DNA of 64,000 nt from Bacillus crepusculi (GTDB taxonomy: Bacteria > Bacillota > Bacilli > Bacillales > Bacillaceae), in NCBI RefSeq assembly GCF_014764715.1, contig NZ_JACXXE010000007.1:141593-205592 (forward strand), read 5' to 3'. The notes under the pieces are model-generated. The model was not told where the DNA came from. It made no database searches and worked only from the letters and a program-made list of their open reading frames with translations. Made by a program: the position numbers and the translations under genes. The first letter of the stretch is position 1. Every line of letters begins with the position of its first letter. Of the stretch, positions 8,804 through 18,422 are shown piece by piece.

Positions 8804-10168
8804 ATGGTGTTTCAGTTTTTTCAAAAGTTAGGGAAATCATTTATGCTTCCAATCGCTGTACTTCCAGCAGCAGGGATTATTTTGGCTATTGGGCGGGAGG
8901 ATGTATTCAATATCCCATTTATTTATGCGGCAGGGAATGCAATTTTTGCGAACTTGGCTTTAATTTTTGCAATGGGTGTCGCAATCGGCATTTCAAAGGA
9001 TGGTAACGGTGCAGCGGCGTTATCAGGGGCGATCTCTTATTTTATTTTGTCAGCCGGTACAACGTCGATTAACTCAACCAACAATATGGGGGTATTGGGC
9101 GGTATTTTATGCGGGCTTTTGGCAGGTTACGTATACAATCAATTCAAGGATACGAAACTGCCGGAATACTTAGGTTTCTTTAGTGGAAGACGGCTTGTGC
9201 CGATTATGACAGCACTTTTCACCATTTTATTAGCAGCCGTTTTCGGATATGTATGGCCTCCGATTCAAAGTGTGATCAATGATTTGGGGGAATGGATTTT
9301 AAGTCTTGGTGCGACGGGTGCGGGGCTGTTTGGATTCTTTAACCGATTGCTGATTCCACTAGGACTTCATCATGTGCTAAATAATTTATTCTGGTTTCAA
9401 TTTGGGGATTTCAATGGGGCAACTGGGGACTTGGCGCGATTCTTTAAAGGAGATCCAAGTGCAGGTGTCTTTATGACCGGATTCTTCCCAGTGATGATGT
9501 TTGGTCTGCCAGCGGCATGCCTAGCCATGGTTGTGACAGCAAAACCTGAAAAGCGAAAAGCAACAGCTGGATTGATGATTGGGATGGCGCTAACGTCATT
9601 TATAACAGGGATCACTGAACCAATTGAATTTTCATTTATGTTTTTATCGCCACTTTTATACGGTGTCCATGCAATATTAACGGGTCTCTCGCTCTTTATC
9701 GTAAACACCCTCGGGATTCATAGCGGCTTCGCCTTTTCTGCAGGTGCGATTGATTACGTCTTAAGCTTTGGCATTGCACAAAAACCGATCATGCTGCTTG
9801 TGGTTGGGGTGATGTATGGCGTTATTTACTTTGTCGTCTTCTATTTCCTCATTAAACTGCTCAATCTGAAAACACCGGGCAGAGAAGATGATGAGCTGGA
9901 AGATATTCCAGCTCATCATGCAAATACTGCCGGAGCGAATATGCTCGTAGAGGGGCTTGGCGGCAAAGACAATATCACCACCATTGATCATTGTGCCACC
10001 CGTCTTCGCTTAACAGTAGAGGATACAAATTTATTAAACGAGGGTACATTGAAAAAAGCAGGAGCCAAAGGGATACTGACTTCAGGGAAAACATCCGTAC
10101 AAATCATCATTGGAACGAATGTCGAATTTGTCGCAGATGATCTCCGCAAGGAAGTCGATCGAGATTAA
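8804..10168 (+). CDS. nagP: N-acetylglucosamine PTS transporter EIICB
   Basis: A 454-residue glucose-family PTS permease importing and phosphorylating N-acetylglucosamine. EIIC (about residues 1-365) is the membrane domain with the sugar-binding motif GITEPIEFSFMFLSP. EIIB (about 380-454) carries the phosphorylated cysteine C397 in TIDHCATRLRL. No EIIA domain is present, so a separate EIIA must donate phosphate. AAAGGGGGGAG fixes the start. A dre-like operator and a hairpin-capable leader precede it. It matches B. subtilis NagP (YflF) in length and position; the catabolic nagAB genes are not in the window. Confidence 0.93.
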   Translation: MVFQFFQKLGKSFMLPIAVLPAAGIILAIGREDVFNIPFIYAAGNAIFANLALIFAMGVAIGISKDGNGAAALSGAISYFILSAGTTSINSTNNMGVLGGILCGLLAGYVYNQFKDTKLPEYLGFFSGRRLVPIMTALFTILLAAVFGYVWPPIQSVINDLGEWILSLGATGAGLFGFFNRLLIPLGLHHVLNNLFWFQFGDFNGATGDLARFFKGDPSAGVFMTGFFPVMMFGLPAACLAMVVTAKPEKRKATAGLMIGMALTSFITGITEPIEFSFMFLSPLLYGVHAILTGLSLFIVNTLGIHSGFAFSAGAIDYVLSFGIAQKPIMLLVVGVMYGVIYFVVFYFLIKLLNLKTPGREDDELEDIPAHHANTAGANMLVEGLGGKDNITTIDHCATRLRLTVEDTNLLNEGTLKKAGAKGILTSGKTSVQIIIGTNVEFVADDLRKEVDRD

Positions 10169-10173
10169 AAAAG

Positions 10174-10208
10174 CGTTCAGCCAGGTCAAATGGGCTGAAC
10201 GTTTTTTT
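10174..10208. terminator. terminator between nagP and the DUF817 gene
   Basis: CGTTCAGCC and GGCTGAACG pair perfectly around a 10-base loop, followed by seven T on plus and an A run before it (T run on minus). It can end both convergent genes; the DUF817 gene's last codons lie inside it. Confidence 0.85.
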
Positions 10209-10944
10209 GTTTGCGCTGTTCGATGACAAGAACGATGCTGATGACAACAAGCAAGAACCATGAGCTGATTTTCCCTAGATGAACAAGTGACCAAGCTTGC
10301 TGTTGATTTGGATATTGCCATGCCCCTAAAAAGGTGGTGACATTTTCGGCAATCCAAATGAAAAAGCCAATCAAAAGAAATGAAACCACTAGCGGCATTC
10401 GAAAGGTAGATGAACCGACCTGAAAGGAAACCGTCGTTTTCCGGAACACAACAACAAGAAGCAATGTCAGCCACCAGCGGAGATCATAGATCCAGTGATG
10501 CGTAAAGAAATTCAGATAAATACACATACTCATTCCAATTGAAAGAATCGGATGAGGCCAGGCAGTCACCTCTACGCGAAGTCGTGAAAGTGCCTGATAA
10601 ATATAGCTTGCGACGCTCGCATACATAAAGCCGCTATACAGAGGAACCCCAAAGACTTTCGTAAAAGCATCCTCAGGATAGGACCAAGAACCCATATGTA
10701 CTTTATAGATTTCTAAACCTATTCCTATGAGATGAAATAAACAAATGACCTTCAGCTCTGTCCATGTCTCCAGCCGCAGCGTCAGCATGAGGATCTGTGC
10801 TATGAGACAAAGCAGAAGAATGAAATCATAGCGATGAAGAAAAGGAATAGATACCGTCTTAGATAGTGCAAGTGCTGCAAAGATCATGACGGGGAATAGA
10901 CACGATATGGCCTGTAAATAAGCGAAATGGCATAATGTTTTCAT
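10186..10944 (-). CDS. DUF817-family integral membrane protein
   Basis: A 252-residue polytopic protein with about seven hydrophobic helices. The conserved GSWSYPED near residue 85 and a tryptophan/histidine-rich stretch (FFTHHWIYDLRWW) are typical of DUF817, a bacterial membrane family of unknown function. It ends in a basic cytoplasmic tail. It sits convergent to nagP where B. subtilis, as I recall, has nagP next to ltaS directly, so it belongs to a small inserted group with the DoxX and YjgB-type genes. Confidence 0.75.
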   Translation of the reverse strand: MKTLCHFAYLQAISCLFPVMIFAALALSKTVSIPFLHRYDFILLLCLIAQILMLTLRLETWTELKVICLFHLIGIGLEIYKVHMGSWSYPEDAFTKVFGVPLYSGFMYASVASYIYQALSRLRVEVTAWPHPILSIGMSMCIYLNFFTHHWIYDLRWWLTLLLVVVFRKTTVSFQVGSSTFRMPLVVSFLLIGFFIWIAENVTTFLGAWQYPNQQQAWSLVHLGKISSWFLLVVISIVLVIEQRKQKNVQPI

Positions 10945-11046
10945 GCATGCTCAAACCCCTTTTATCTGTCTGAAATAACTTAGACGGTTAAATGAAGGGA
11001 AAAGTTTACCTCAACTAGATATTCGTGAACAATTTGTGAATATATA

Positions 11047-11062
11047 TGTGAAAAAGATCACA
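11047..11062. promoter_or_regulatory. redox-regulator box 1 (Fnr/Rex-like) upstream of doxX
   Basis: TGTGAAAAAGATCACA is a perfect TGTGA-N6-TCACA palindrome, the form recognised by CRP/Fnr-family regulators. It lies about 38-41 bases before the likely transcription start set by TATGAT at 11080-11085, the usual position for activation by Fnr. Confidence 0.6.
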
Positions 11063-11101
11063 AACGAGATGTTATATAGTATGATAAGACCATAAATAAT
11101 A

Positions 11102-11117
11102 TGTGAAACATTTCACA
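11102..11117. promoter_or_regulatory. redox-regulator box 2 (Rex/Fnr-like) upstream of doxX
   Basis: TGTGAAACATTTCACA is perfectly symmetric. It fits TGTGA-N6-TCACA (Fnr) and also the core TGTGAANNNNTTCACA of the NADH-sensing repressor Rex. It lies downstream of the presumed -10 box, a position suited to repression. Confidence 0.6.
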
Positions 11118-11140
11118 TAATTTAAAAGGGAGGCATCATC

Positions 11141-11644
11141 ATGTTTACAAAATTCTTACAAACGAATGTATGGGCAGCCGTGATACTTTTGGCAGCAAGA
11201 CTTTATATCGGATGGACTTGGCTGACATCTGGTATTGGAAAACTAACAGGCGGATTCGATGCATCAGGATATTTGCAATTTGCAATATCTGAACCCGTTG
11301 TCAAGGATGGCCATCTTGTGTATCCGTTCTATGTATGGTTTTTAGAAAATGTCGCTTTGCCAAATGCTGGACTATTCAGTGCCATGGTCATGTGGGGAGA
11401 AATCTTAGTTGGTCTTGGATTAATTGTTGGATTGTTCACAACAACGGCAGCCTTTTTCGGTAGCGTGATGAATGTCTCTTTCTTACTTGCTGGTACCGTC
11501 TCTGTCAACCCACTCCTTCTTCTGATTGCGGTCATCATCATGGCAGCGAAAGGAAATGCCGGAAAATTTGGTCTTGATTATGTCGCAGGTCCAGTCCTCA
11601 AACGAACAATGAAAAGAAAGCCGCATTTAGAAGTGGCATCATAA
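11141..11644 (+). CDS. DoxX-family membrane protein
   Basis: A 167-residue protein with four hydrophobic helices in the DoxX arrangement: helix 1 with ARLYIGWTWLTSGIGKL, then an external loop, then three helices, and a basic tail. DoxX proteins are small subunits associated with respiratory or thiol redox systems. AAAGGGAGG precedes the ATG. The promoter region holds two perfect TGTGA-N6-TCACA palindromes, suggesting control by oxygen or NADH level. It is flanked by its own promoter and terminator, so it is monocistronic. Its precise partner is unknown. Confidence 0.85.
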   Translation: MFTKFLQTNVWAAVILLAARLYIGWTWLTSGIGKLTGGFDASGYLQFAISEPVVKDGHLVYPFYVWFLENVALPNAGLFSAMVMWGEILVGLGLIVGLFTTTAAFFGSVMNVSFLLAGTVSVNPLLLLIAVIIMAAKGNAGKFGLDYVAGPVLKRTMKRKPHLEVAS

Positions 11645-11646
11645 AG

Positions 11647-11681
11647 AAAAGCATCCTGAGCGAGAACTCAGGATGCTTTTT
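11647..11681. terminator. bidirectional terminator between doxX and the yjgB-type gene
   Basis: Fourteen-base perfect arms AAAAGCATCCTGAG and CTCAGGATGCTTTT around a 6-base loop, with T-rich flanks on both strands. Confidence 0.88.
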
Positions 11682-11683
11682 AT

Positions 11684-12271
11684 TTAGGAACTGGCTTTGA
11701 TGAGGTTGATATGCACTACTGTTAGCTCATGCTCACTTATATCTGGATCATGTCCCACGATAAATTCGAGCTCATAATCACCGGTCTGATAAACGTATTT
11801 CTTCTCGTTTGTTTGCGGGATGGTGCTCACTGTATCGGCAGGCCCAAGCTGTTTCTTCAAAAGAGATGGAGTCATTCCACCGATATTCGTTTCTTTTTCT
11901 ACATTTGTTCCGAAATAACGGATTTCGTTAATCTTGCCTTTTTTGTCATAGTGAAAAGCAAATCCAGGATTGCCCATCTCAGCGTGATACAAGTCAAAGC
12001 CGCTTTGACCCGTTTCTGGATAAGGTTTCCCTAGTTTATGATGAACGTCTTTTTTTGATTGAACTCCTATTTTGAGCCCTTCTGCATAGTAGGGCATTTG
12101 TCCATTATGTGCCAGCTTGTAAATACTGTTTAGTGCGGCTTTTGGACCTTGAGGAACGGATGGTTCTGCTGCTGTTTTGGTCATGGCGTGTGCGGATAGC
12201 GCAGGGCTGAAACCGAATAGGGCGGACGACGCAAGTGAGGCAGTTACGACAAAGGCTGTTGCTTTCTTCAT
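11684..12271 (-). CDS. yjgB: secreted YjgB/DUF4309-type protein
   Basis: A 195-residue exported protein with a signal peptide (residues 1-29, cleavage after SAHA). The mature part has the pattern of the DUF4309/YjgB family: an N-terminal helix (ALNSIYKLAHNGQMP), a repeat of GKPYPETGQSGFDLYHAE type, and GGMTPSLLKKQLGPAD. The SmpA/OmlA-like order (short motif, beta-strands) suggests a small envelope protein. The start follows AAGGAGG. In B. subtilis yjgB lies elsewhere, so it is a relocated or inserted gene here. Function unknown. Confidence 0.78.
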   Translation of the reverse strand: MKKATAFVVTASLASSALFGFSPALSAHAMTKTAAEPSVPQGPKAALNSIYKLAHNGQMPYYAEGLKIGVQSKKDVHHKLGKPYPETGQSGFDLYHAEMGNPGFAFHYDKKGKINEIRYFGTNVEKETNIGGMTPSLLKKQLGPADTVSTIPQTNEKKYVYQTGDYELEFIVGHDPDISEHELTVVHINLIKASS

Positions 12272-12322
12272 GAAAAATCCCTCCTTGTTTTCCTATACCC
12301 GGTGTAACAATCATCAAACGTG

Positions 12323-12353
12323 AAAAAACCAGCTGATCAAGGATCGGCTGGTT
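12323..12353 (-). terminator. terminator of ltaS
   Basis: On the minus strand AACCAGCCGATC pairs with GATCAGCTGGTT (one mismatch) around a 3-base loop, followed by six T. Confidence 0.85.
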
Positions 12354-12368
12354 CTTTCATTGAGAAAG

Positions 12369-14351
12369 TTATTTTGAAGAAGAACTGGATTCATCTTTGG
12401 CGGAAGAGGAATCTTCTTCATCCTGTACTTTCTTTGTATAGTCATAATCATTTCGGTCAATCGGTGTAAAGCCTTTAGGCTTGTAGAAACGGAGTAAATC
12501 TTCGGTGACGATTTTATCAGATGTCTCAAGCATCTTTTTCACCGTTTCATTTTCTTGTGATGCCTTGTCAGTTGGCTCGATTTTCTCGCCTGTTTTGTTG
12601 CTGTAATAGTTGTTGCCTACTTTCGTGTAGTCCTTCGACACGAAGTCCCCGTTTCTAAATGGCACAAGCTCTTTGAAGTTCTTCGATAAGATATCAGAAC
12701 CAGACATTAAATAGTTCTTCGTATCATCGCCAAGCAGGTGCAGAAGGGTTGGAGCGACATCGACTTCACCAGAGTATTTATGAATTTGTCCGCCTTTCAC
12801 GCCTGGCACATGGATAAATAGCGGTACACGCATAAGCTGGGCATTTTCATAATCTCCAATTTTTTCTCCTGTCACTTTTTCCATCGCTTCATTATGATTT
12901 TCAGAAATGCCGTAATGGTCTCCGTACATAATGACGACTGTGTTGTCATAGAGACCTGACTTTTTCAAGTCATTGAAGAACTGTTCAATGGCTTCATCTA
13001 AATAATGAGCAGATTGGAAGTAGTTATCGACGACAGAATCTCCGAAGTCACCTGGTTCGAAATCGGTATCACCTTCATCCATACCAAATGGGAAGTGGTT
13101 CGATAACGTAATGAATTTCGAATAAAACGGCTGCTTTAGGTTTTCAAGCATCGGCATGGATTCTTTGAAGAACGGTTTGTCTTTCAAACCATAGTTCTTC
13201 GTATCTTGCTCGTTCATATCATAATACTCAGAATCGTAAAATCTGTCATATCCAAAGGACTTAAACATTTCATTACGGTTCCAGAAGGTTTTCGTATTCC
13301 CATGGAATTCTGCTGACGTGTATTGATCCTTCTTTAGAATGCCAGGAAGTGCCTGATACGTATTTTGCGCTTTGTTAATAAAAACAGAGCCTTGTGATAA
13401 TGGGAATAGCCCGGTATCCATCATAAATTCAGCATCAGACGTCTTTCCTTGTCCTGTTTGATGGAAGAAGTTATCAAAGTAAAACGTCTTGTTGTCGTGA
13501 GCTAATGAATTAAGGAATGGCGTCACTTCTTTTCCATTCACCTTATAGTCAATGACAAAGTTTTGCAGAGATTCAAGAGAAATCGTAATCACGTTCATGC
13601 CTTTCGCTTTCCCGTAATAAGCAGGGTTAGGATCAGCGCTGTTCGCTTTTAAATAGTTCTCTACATCTGTCACGTCATTTGAATTGGCTAGAGCACGCTG
13701 GCTGTTTGATTTCACATTTTGAATGGCATCAAACACAGTAAAGTTATAAGCACCTAAATATTTGACTAAATAATTGCGGTCGAACGATCTTGATAAAAGC
13801 TCTGGTCGATCAATCTCTGCAGCAACTAAGTTGACAACAAAGATCACAACAGAGGACACAAGGACGAGTCTAAACGATTTTGACTTTTGAACAGGTACAG
13901 TGGCTGTACTTGTTTGCTGCTGCCTTTTCATGCGGACTGCGAGTACGATCAAGATGATTGTATCGATAAAGTAAAACACATCAGTCCAACGCATGAGTGA
14001 AAATGCACTATCACCTAATTGTCCGCCATTCGTTCCTGCCTGCATCACAACAGGCAGCGTGATAAAGTCATTGAAGAATCGATAGTACACGATGTTTGCG
14101 TAAAGTAAAAAAGACATGAAAAAGTGAATCACAATGATAGCGGCAGGCTGCCATTTTTTCTTGAACAATAAAGCAAAGCCAAGAAAGAACAAGCTGGAGC
14201 TAATAGGATTCACGAAAAGCAAAATATGCTGAAGCATATTTGATATACCAAGTTTAAATTCAATTAAATACGCTGAATACGTTTTGAGCCATAGTAAGAT
14301 GACTGCAATGATAAAGAAGCCAAGACCTCTTTTTTGAATAAATGTTTTCAT
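12369..14351 (-). CDS. ltaS: lipoteichoic acid synthase LtaS
   Basis: A 660-residue polyglycerolphosphate LTA synthase. Five membrane helices occupy residues 10-175. A linker follows with QRALANS (residues 218-224), fitting the signal-peptidase cleavage that releases the extracellular domain. The sulfatase-fold domain carries E260 (ISLES), the catalytic T304 (GQGKTSDAEF) and the metal-binding DH of YGDHYG. The tail is acidic and serine-rich (DSSSAKDESSSSSK). The enzyme uses phosphatidylglycerol to extend the LTA chain at the cell surface with Mn2+. The ATG at 14351 follows AAAGGAG; upstream in-frame codons are not expected to be used. Equivalent to B. subtilis YflE. Confidence 0.96.
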   Translation of the reverse strand: MKTFIQKRGLGFFIIAVILLWLKTYSAYLIEFKLGISNMLQHILLFVNPISSSLFFLGFALLFKKKWQPAAIIVIHFFMSFLLYANIVYYRFFNDFITLPVVMQAGTNGGQLGDSAFSLMRWTDVFYFIDTIILIVLAVRMKRQQQTSTATVPVQKSKSFRLVLVSSVVIFVVNLVAAEIDRPELLSRSFDRNYLVKYLGAYNFTVFDAIQNVKSNSQRALANSNDVTDVENYLKANSADPNPAYYGKAKGMNVITISLESLQNFVIDYKVNGKEVTPFLNSLAHDNKTFYFDNFFHQTGQGKTSDAEFMMDTGLFPLSQGSVFINKAQNTYQALPGILKKDQYTSAEFHGNTKTFWNRNEMFKSFGYDRFYDSEYYDMNEQDTKNYGLKDKPFFKESMPMLENLKQPFYSKFITLSNHFPFGMDEGDTDFEPGDFGDSVVDNYFQSAHYLDEAIEQFFNDLKKSGLYDNTVVIMYGDHYGISENHNEAMEKVTGEKIGDYENAQLMRVPLFIHVPGVKGGQIHKYSGEVDVAPTLLHLLGDDTKNYLMSGSDILSKNFKELVPFRNGDFVSKDYTKVGNNYYSNKTGEKIEPTDKASQENETVKKMLETSDKIVTEDLLRFYKPKGFTPIDRNDYDYTKKVQDEEDSSSAKDESSSSSK

Positions 14352-14929
14352 ATAAACACTCCTTTTCTCCGTTAAACGGAAGAGGCGGAACGAAAGAAAA
14401 CGAACCATTAGAATATACCACGAAATCCACAAATAGAAAAGTCATAACCGGTGAAGGGTATCAGCAGCCTGTCCAAGCAATAAAAGGAAAGGCATCGAAA
14501 ATATTTGATCCTCCAAAAACTTTTTATGAAATTTATCCTAATAATAACAGAAAATTCAGTAATTTTACAGTTGCTATATCAATAAAACAGGCAAAAAGAC
14601 ACAAGTCTAAAGAATTAATTTAGTTTCTACAATGGTGATTTCGAGAAAATTTCCAGTGTTTATTAATGTTTATGCAGGTTAAGTAAAAAAAATGAGGAAA
14701 TGAACTGCGAATACAGGTGGATAAAAATTCCTGATAGATAATATATCGATATATTTTGTTGTTTCACAAACAAAATGGTTTTGATGTATTTTGTAAGGGT
14801 TTTATTCATTTTGATGAATAAACAAATTATCTAAATATACTTAAGTGGACATTTTGACACTATAAACTTTTGAATTGGAGTCGATATAGACATTGACAGG
14901 AAATCTTCCATTGAAAGGATTGATAGTAT
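14352..14929. other. 578-base AT-rich gap between ltaS and the decarboxylase gene
   Basis: Divergent promoter region with no convincing gene. A plus-strand open frame from 14342 lacks a ribosome binding site and has poor codon character. I could not place promoters with confidence: TTGACA at 14854-14859 has no -10 at proper spacing. No long repeat or hairpin terminator is visible. Confidence 0.5.
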
Positions 14930-16588
14930 ATGACTGTACGAGCAGAGAACCTCGTTCAGAACTGGTTTCCGAGTGAGGACGGAAATGCAGAAGACCGGAA
15001 AGAACTCGTCAAATTAATGGAACAGATTATTTCAGGGGTCGATGACCTGAAGGATCCGAACCGTGCTCACCTAAAGGGTGAAAAGAATCGTGGGGAGAAT
15101 TTTTATCAAAAGCTCACTGAAACAAGTCAAATTCCGGTGAACGGCCAACAAGCGGAACTTGTGAATGAAGAATTACTCAAGCTTTTACATAATCATCCAT
15201 ACCACACAAAGTATTTCTTCACCAACATTTTGCCAATGGCAAGTACACCAGGAATTCTAGGCATGCTGACGGCTATGCTGGTAAATGGAAACAACCTATG
15301 GGATGTTTACGGACCAGCAGGAGCGGAAGCTGAGGTCAGAGTGGTCTCAATGATGTCAAGGCTCATCGGATATGACCCAAATGTGAGCGGGGGATACACA
15401 ACATGGGGAGGTCAGGGGGCTATTTTCTCAGGACTTCGTTTAGCAATTGCGAAAGTCGCACCGGAGTCACTGCGAAAAGGCGTCCCGCAAAATCTTTATG
15501 CGTTTTGTTCTGATGCCGCACATTACAGCTTATTTAAGTCAATGGAAGCAACAGGACTCGGCACAGACAATTTAATCAGAATTAAAACGAATAAAGATCA
15601 TTCAATGGATATGGAAGATTTGCGTTGTCAAATGGAACATGTTGCACAAAATGGCGGAATCCCCGTTTATATTGTGGCAACAACCGGAACAACAGATGCC
15701 ATTGCAATTGATGATGTAAAAGGGGTACGTGAAACAGCAGAAGCCATTGCTGAGAAGTATGGTCTAAAGGTGCCGCATATTCATGCAGATTCAGCGCTGG
15801 GCGGATTCTTTGCTTTCTTTAATGAGTATGATCTAGCTGAAAACAAGCTGCAATTCTCAGACGGTGTTCTTCGTATGCTAAAAGAAATCAAAGCGAAATT
15901 CGAGCATCTTTCTCTTGCAGACACAATGTGCTTTGATTTTCAGAAGCTCGGTCAAACACCTTACACATCCAGCTTATTCTTAGTGAAAAATGCTGCAGAC
16001 TTAAAGCGTTTGGACCTAGAAGAACAAGAGACACCATATGTCGGACATAGAGGCTATGGGGAATACCATACGGGCTATACACTTGAATGCTCAAGAATGG
16101 GAAGCTCTATCAGCATGCTGAGTGTGCTGTTAACGTTTGGGATTGAAGGCTATCAGCGCCTGCTTGGTCAATTTTTAGAGGTGAACCTTGCATTCAGAAA
16201 AGCACTCAGTCAAGAAATTCCGCAAGCAGAAGTTGTCAATGATGACAATGTGGGAATGGCTACATTGTTTAGAATTTATCTAGACGGCTCACCGCGCTTT
16301 CAAGAAGAAATTTCAGGCGAAGCAACTTCAATGGAAATTGAGCGGAACAATGAATTGAACAAAATGCTGTTTGAAAAGCTTGGAGAGAAAAGAGACGAAA
16401 TGTTCTTTGGCGATACAACAAAGTTTTTACTTGTGAATGCGAAGGAAGGTCAAGAATTCTATCTAAGTGTTAGTAAGTTTTTTGTTATCTCACCTTATAC
16501 GTTACCGGAACATATCCCTCATATCGTATCTTATTTAAAAGATGTGATTGCATCTGTCTGTGGACAATTTGAAAGTGTACATGCTTAA
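14930..16588 (+). CDS. group II pyridoxal-phosphate-dependent decarboxylase
   Basis: A 552-residue PLP enzyme of the aromatic-amino-acid/glutamate decarboxylase superfamily. The cofactor lysine is K339 in DFQKLGQTPYTSS, the aspartate D287 lies in HADSALGG, and H198 in DAAHYS stacks on the cofactor ring. TTGTTD (251-256) and GGYTTWGGQGA (154-164) are also typical. Substrate cannot be deduced: tyrosine, glutamate, aspartate and diaminobutyrate enzymes share these features. The start follows GAAAGGA. Thirty bases later a chemoreceptor gene begins with no terminator between, so the two are probably co-transcribed. I recall no equivalent in B. subtilis 168. Confidence 0.85.
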   Translation: MTVRAENLVQNWFPSEDGNAEDRKELVKLMEQIISGVDDLKDPNRAHLKGEKNRGENFYQKLTETSQIPVNGQQAELVNEELLKLLHNHPYHTKYFFTNILPMASTPGILGMLTAMLVNGNNLWDVYGPAGAEAEVRVVSMMSRLIGYDPNVSGGYTTWGGQGAIFSGLRLAIAKVAPESLRKGVPQNLYAFCSDAAHYSLFKSMEATGLGTDNLIRIKTNKDHSMDMEDLRCQMEHVAQNGGIPVYIVATTGTTDAIAIDDVKGVRETAEAIAEKYGLKVPHIHADSALGGFFAFFNEYDLAENKLQFSDGVLRMLKEIKAKFEHLSLADTMCFDFQKLGQTPYTSSLFLVKNAADLKRLDLEEQETPYVGHRGYGEYHTGYTLECSRMGSSISMLSVLLTFGIEGYQRLLGQFLEVNLAFRKALSQEIPQAEVVNDDNVGMATLFRIYLDGSPRFQEEISGEATSMEIERNNELNKMLFEKLGEKRDEMFFGDTTKFLLVNAKEGQEFYLSVSKFFVISPYTLPEHIPHIVSYLKDVIASVCGQFESVHA

Positions 16589-16618
16589 ATCAAATCTGAG
16601 AGTGGAGATGTAGAAAAA

Positions 16619-18343
16619 ATGGCGAAACAAAGGAAATTTGGAGGACTCACGATATCCTCCAAAATCATGTCAGTCGTTGTCGTAACATTACTCGCAACCG
16701 TTGCATTATTCGTTCTAACATTTTATCTAGTCAGCCAGGATTTATCATCCCAGTTATTAAAGCAATTTGATTATCGATTAACAACAGATATTGATACAGC
16801 AAAGAAAGAAATCGATAATATGGATGGAAACGTCCTTAGCATTAGCGGGAAGGATGATCCCCTTTATGTGAAGATCAAAGAGAAATTCACAGAGCTTCAA
16901 GAAGATCATACGCTTGAGAACTTATACGTGTTATCTAATAAAGGCGGCAAAGAAAGAATTATTGTATTAACTGGGGAAGACAATGATTTTGATCAAGACT
17001 ATACGTTTTCAGATGAGATGAAACAGGCTCTTTCTGAAGATAAGATGGTCAAAAGTGATATTTATCAGGATTCATTTGGCACACATAAATCAGTCTTTTT
17101 ACCAATCAAGGATTCAGGCGGTGAGCTGACGGGAATCTTAGGGATTGACTTAGATGCGTCAGTTGTTCCAGCCACAACGAAGAAGCTGACGATCTATATC
17201 ACAATTGCATCTGCCCTTGTGCTCATCGGCGGATTACTCTTCTCCTTTATCATGGGTAGAAAAATTGCGAAACCAGCTCGTTCCTTGATGGAATCAGCGA
17301 ACCGAATTGCTGATGGAGATCTCACTGGAATGGTAGAGGTTCAAAGTAAAGACGAGATCGGTCAGCTAGCCGCTTCCTTCCAAAAGATGCAGGGGCGGAT
17401 CAAAGAGCTTATTGGGAAGATCTCAAACTCATCAAGTGAAGTATCGAAAATGTCTTCACAGCTTCGCACCGTGACGAACGAATCAAGTCAAAGTGCGCAG
17501 CAGGTGTCAGAAGCGATGACGAATATGAGTGAAGGGATCAATGATTCTGTAGCCAATATTACAGACTGTACGACATCTGTAGCGGAAATCGATACCCAAA
17601 TCGAAGGCGTCACAAAAGAAGTAGATGAAATGAAATCTGTTTCATCAAAAGTACAAGAGCAGTCAGAATCTGGTCAAAAACTAGTGAATCATGTGCTTGA
17701 GCATCTCAACATGCTACATGACAAAATGACAAACTCAAAGCAGGCAGCAGAAGAATTACAATCACATTCTACAGAGATTGAAAGTGTCATTTCCATTATT
17801 ACCGACATTTCAGCGCAAACGAATTTACTTGCACTGAATGCTTCAATCGAAGCGGCACGTGTTGGGGAAGAAGGAAAAGGGTTTGCTGTTGTGGCAGATG
17901 AGGTACGTAAGCTAGCTGAACAATCAGCTGATGCGGCTAAAACCGTTTCAGACCTAGTAATCGGCACACAGGAAAACAGTCAGCGTGTCCTTGAAAGCGT
18001 AGAGGAAAGCAGTAAGGCAGTGGAAGAAGGACGCGAGCAAATGAAAGGCACCTCGCAGAACTTCGCTGGTATTTACGACGGAGTGTCTCAATTTGCAAGC
18101 AGAACGAACAATTTGCTTCAATCCATCAAACAGGTAGAACGAGCCTATCAAACAATTTCTACATCGATTGAACAAATTTCGGTTGTATCAGAAGAACATG
18201 CGGCCAGCTCTCAAGAAGTAGCGGCAGCAACGGAACAGCAAAGCGCTGGCATGCAACAAATTTCAAGTGCGATTGAACAGCTCTCTGATATGTCAGAGGA
18301 CTTAGCGAAGATGGTATCCACCTTCAAAATCGACAATAAATAA
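16619..18343 (+). CDS. methyl-accepting chemotaxis protein
   Basis: A 574-residue transmembrane chemoreceptor. Helix 1 is at about 17-39 and helix 2 at about 190-212. The 150-residue extracellular part between them is the size of a single-Cache sensor, with LGIDLDASV near its end. A HAMP domain follows ([21 protein letters not shown]). The cytoplasmic signalling coiled coil reaches the hairpin tip ([29 protein letters not shown]) that docks CheA/CheW. There is no C-terminal tethering pentapeptide. Ligand unknown; linkage to the decarboxylase hints at an amino acid or amine. Confidence 0.92.
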   Translation: MAKQRKFGGLTISSKIMSVVVVTLLATVALFVLTFYLVSQDLSSQLLKQFDYRLTTDIDTAKKEIDNMDGNVLSISGKDDPLYVKIKEKFTELQEDHTLENLYVLSNKGGKERIIVLTGEDNDFDQDYTFSDEMKQALSEDKMVKSDIYQDSFGTHKSVFLPIKDSGGELTGILGIDLDASVVPATTKKLTIYITIASALVLIGGLLFSFIMGRKIAKPARSLMESANRIADGDLTGMVEVQSKDEIGQLAASFQKMQGRIKELIGKISNSSSEVSKMSSQLRTVTNESSQSAQQVSEAMTNMSEGINDSVANITDCTTSVAEIDTQIEGVTKEVDEMKSVSSKVQEQSESGQKLVNHVLEHLNMLHDKMTNSKQAAEELQSHSTEIESVISIITDISAQTNLLALNASIEAARVGEEGKGFAVVADEVRKLAEQSADAAKTVSDLVIGTQENSQRVLESVEESSKAVEEGREQMKGTSQNFAGIYDGVSQFASRTNNLLQSIKQVERAYQTISTSIEQISVVSEEHAASSQEVAAATEQQSAGMQQISSAIEQLSDMSEDLAKMVSTFKIDNK

Positions 18344-18345
18344 CG

Positions 18346-18380
18346 AAAAAGCTGGCTCTTGTGAGAGAGTCAGCTTTTTT
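18346..18380 (+). terminator. terminator after the chemoreceptor gene
   Basis: AAAAAGCTGGCTCT and AGAGAGTCAGCTTTTT pair with one mismatch around a short loop, ending in T residues. Confidence 0.8.
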
Positions 18381-18422
18381 GCTATGCTTAATCAAATATA
18401 TTCGGCTGAAAGGAGAAACACA

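Noticed and set aside
14342..14623. Plus-strand open frame of 93 codons upstream of ltaS
   Set aside because: No ribosome binding site, begins over the ltaS start region, and composition is random AT-rich; treated as chance.
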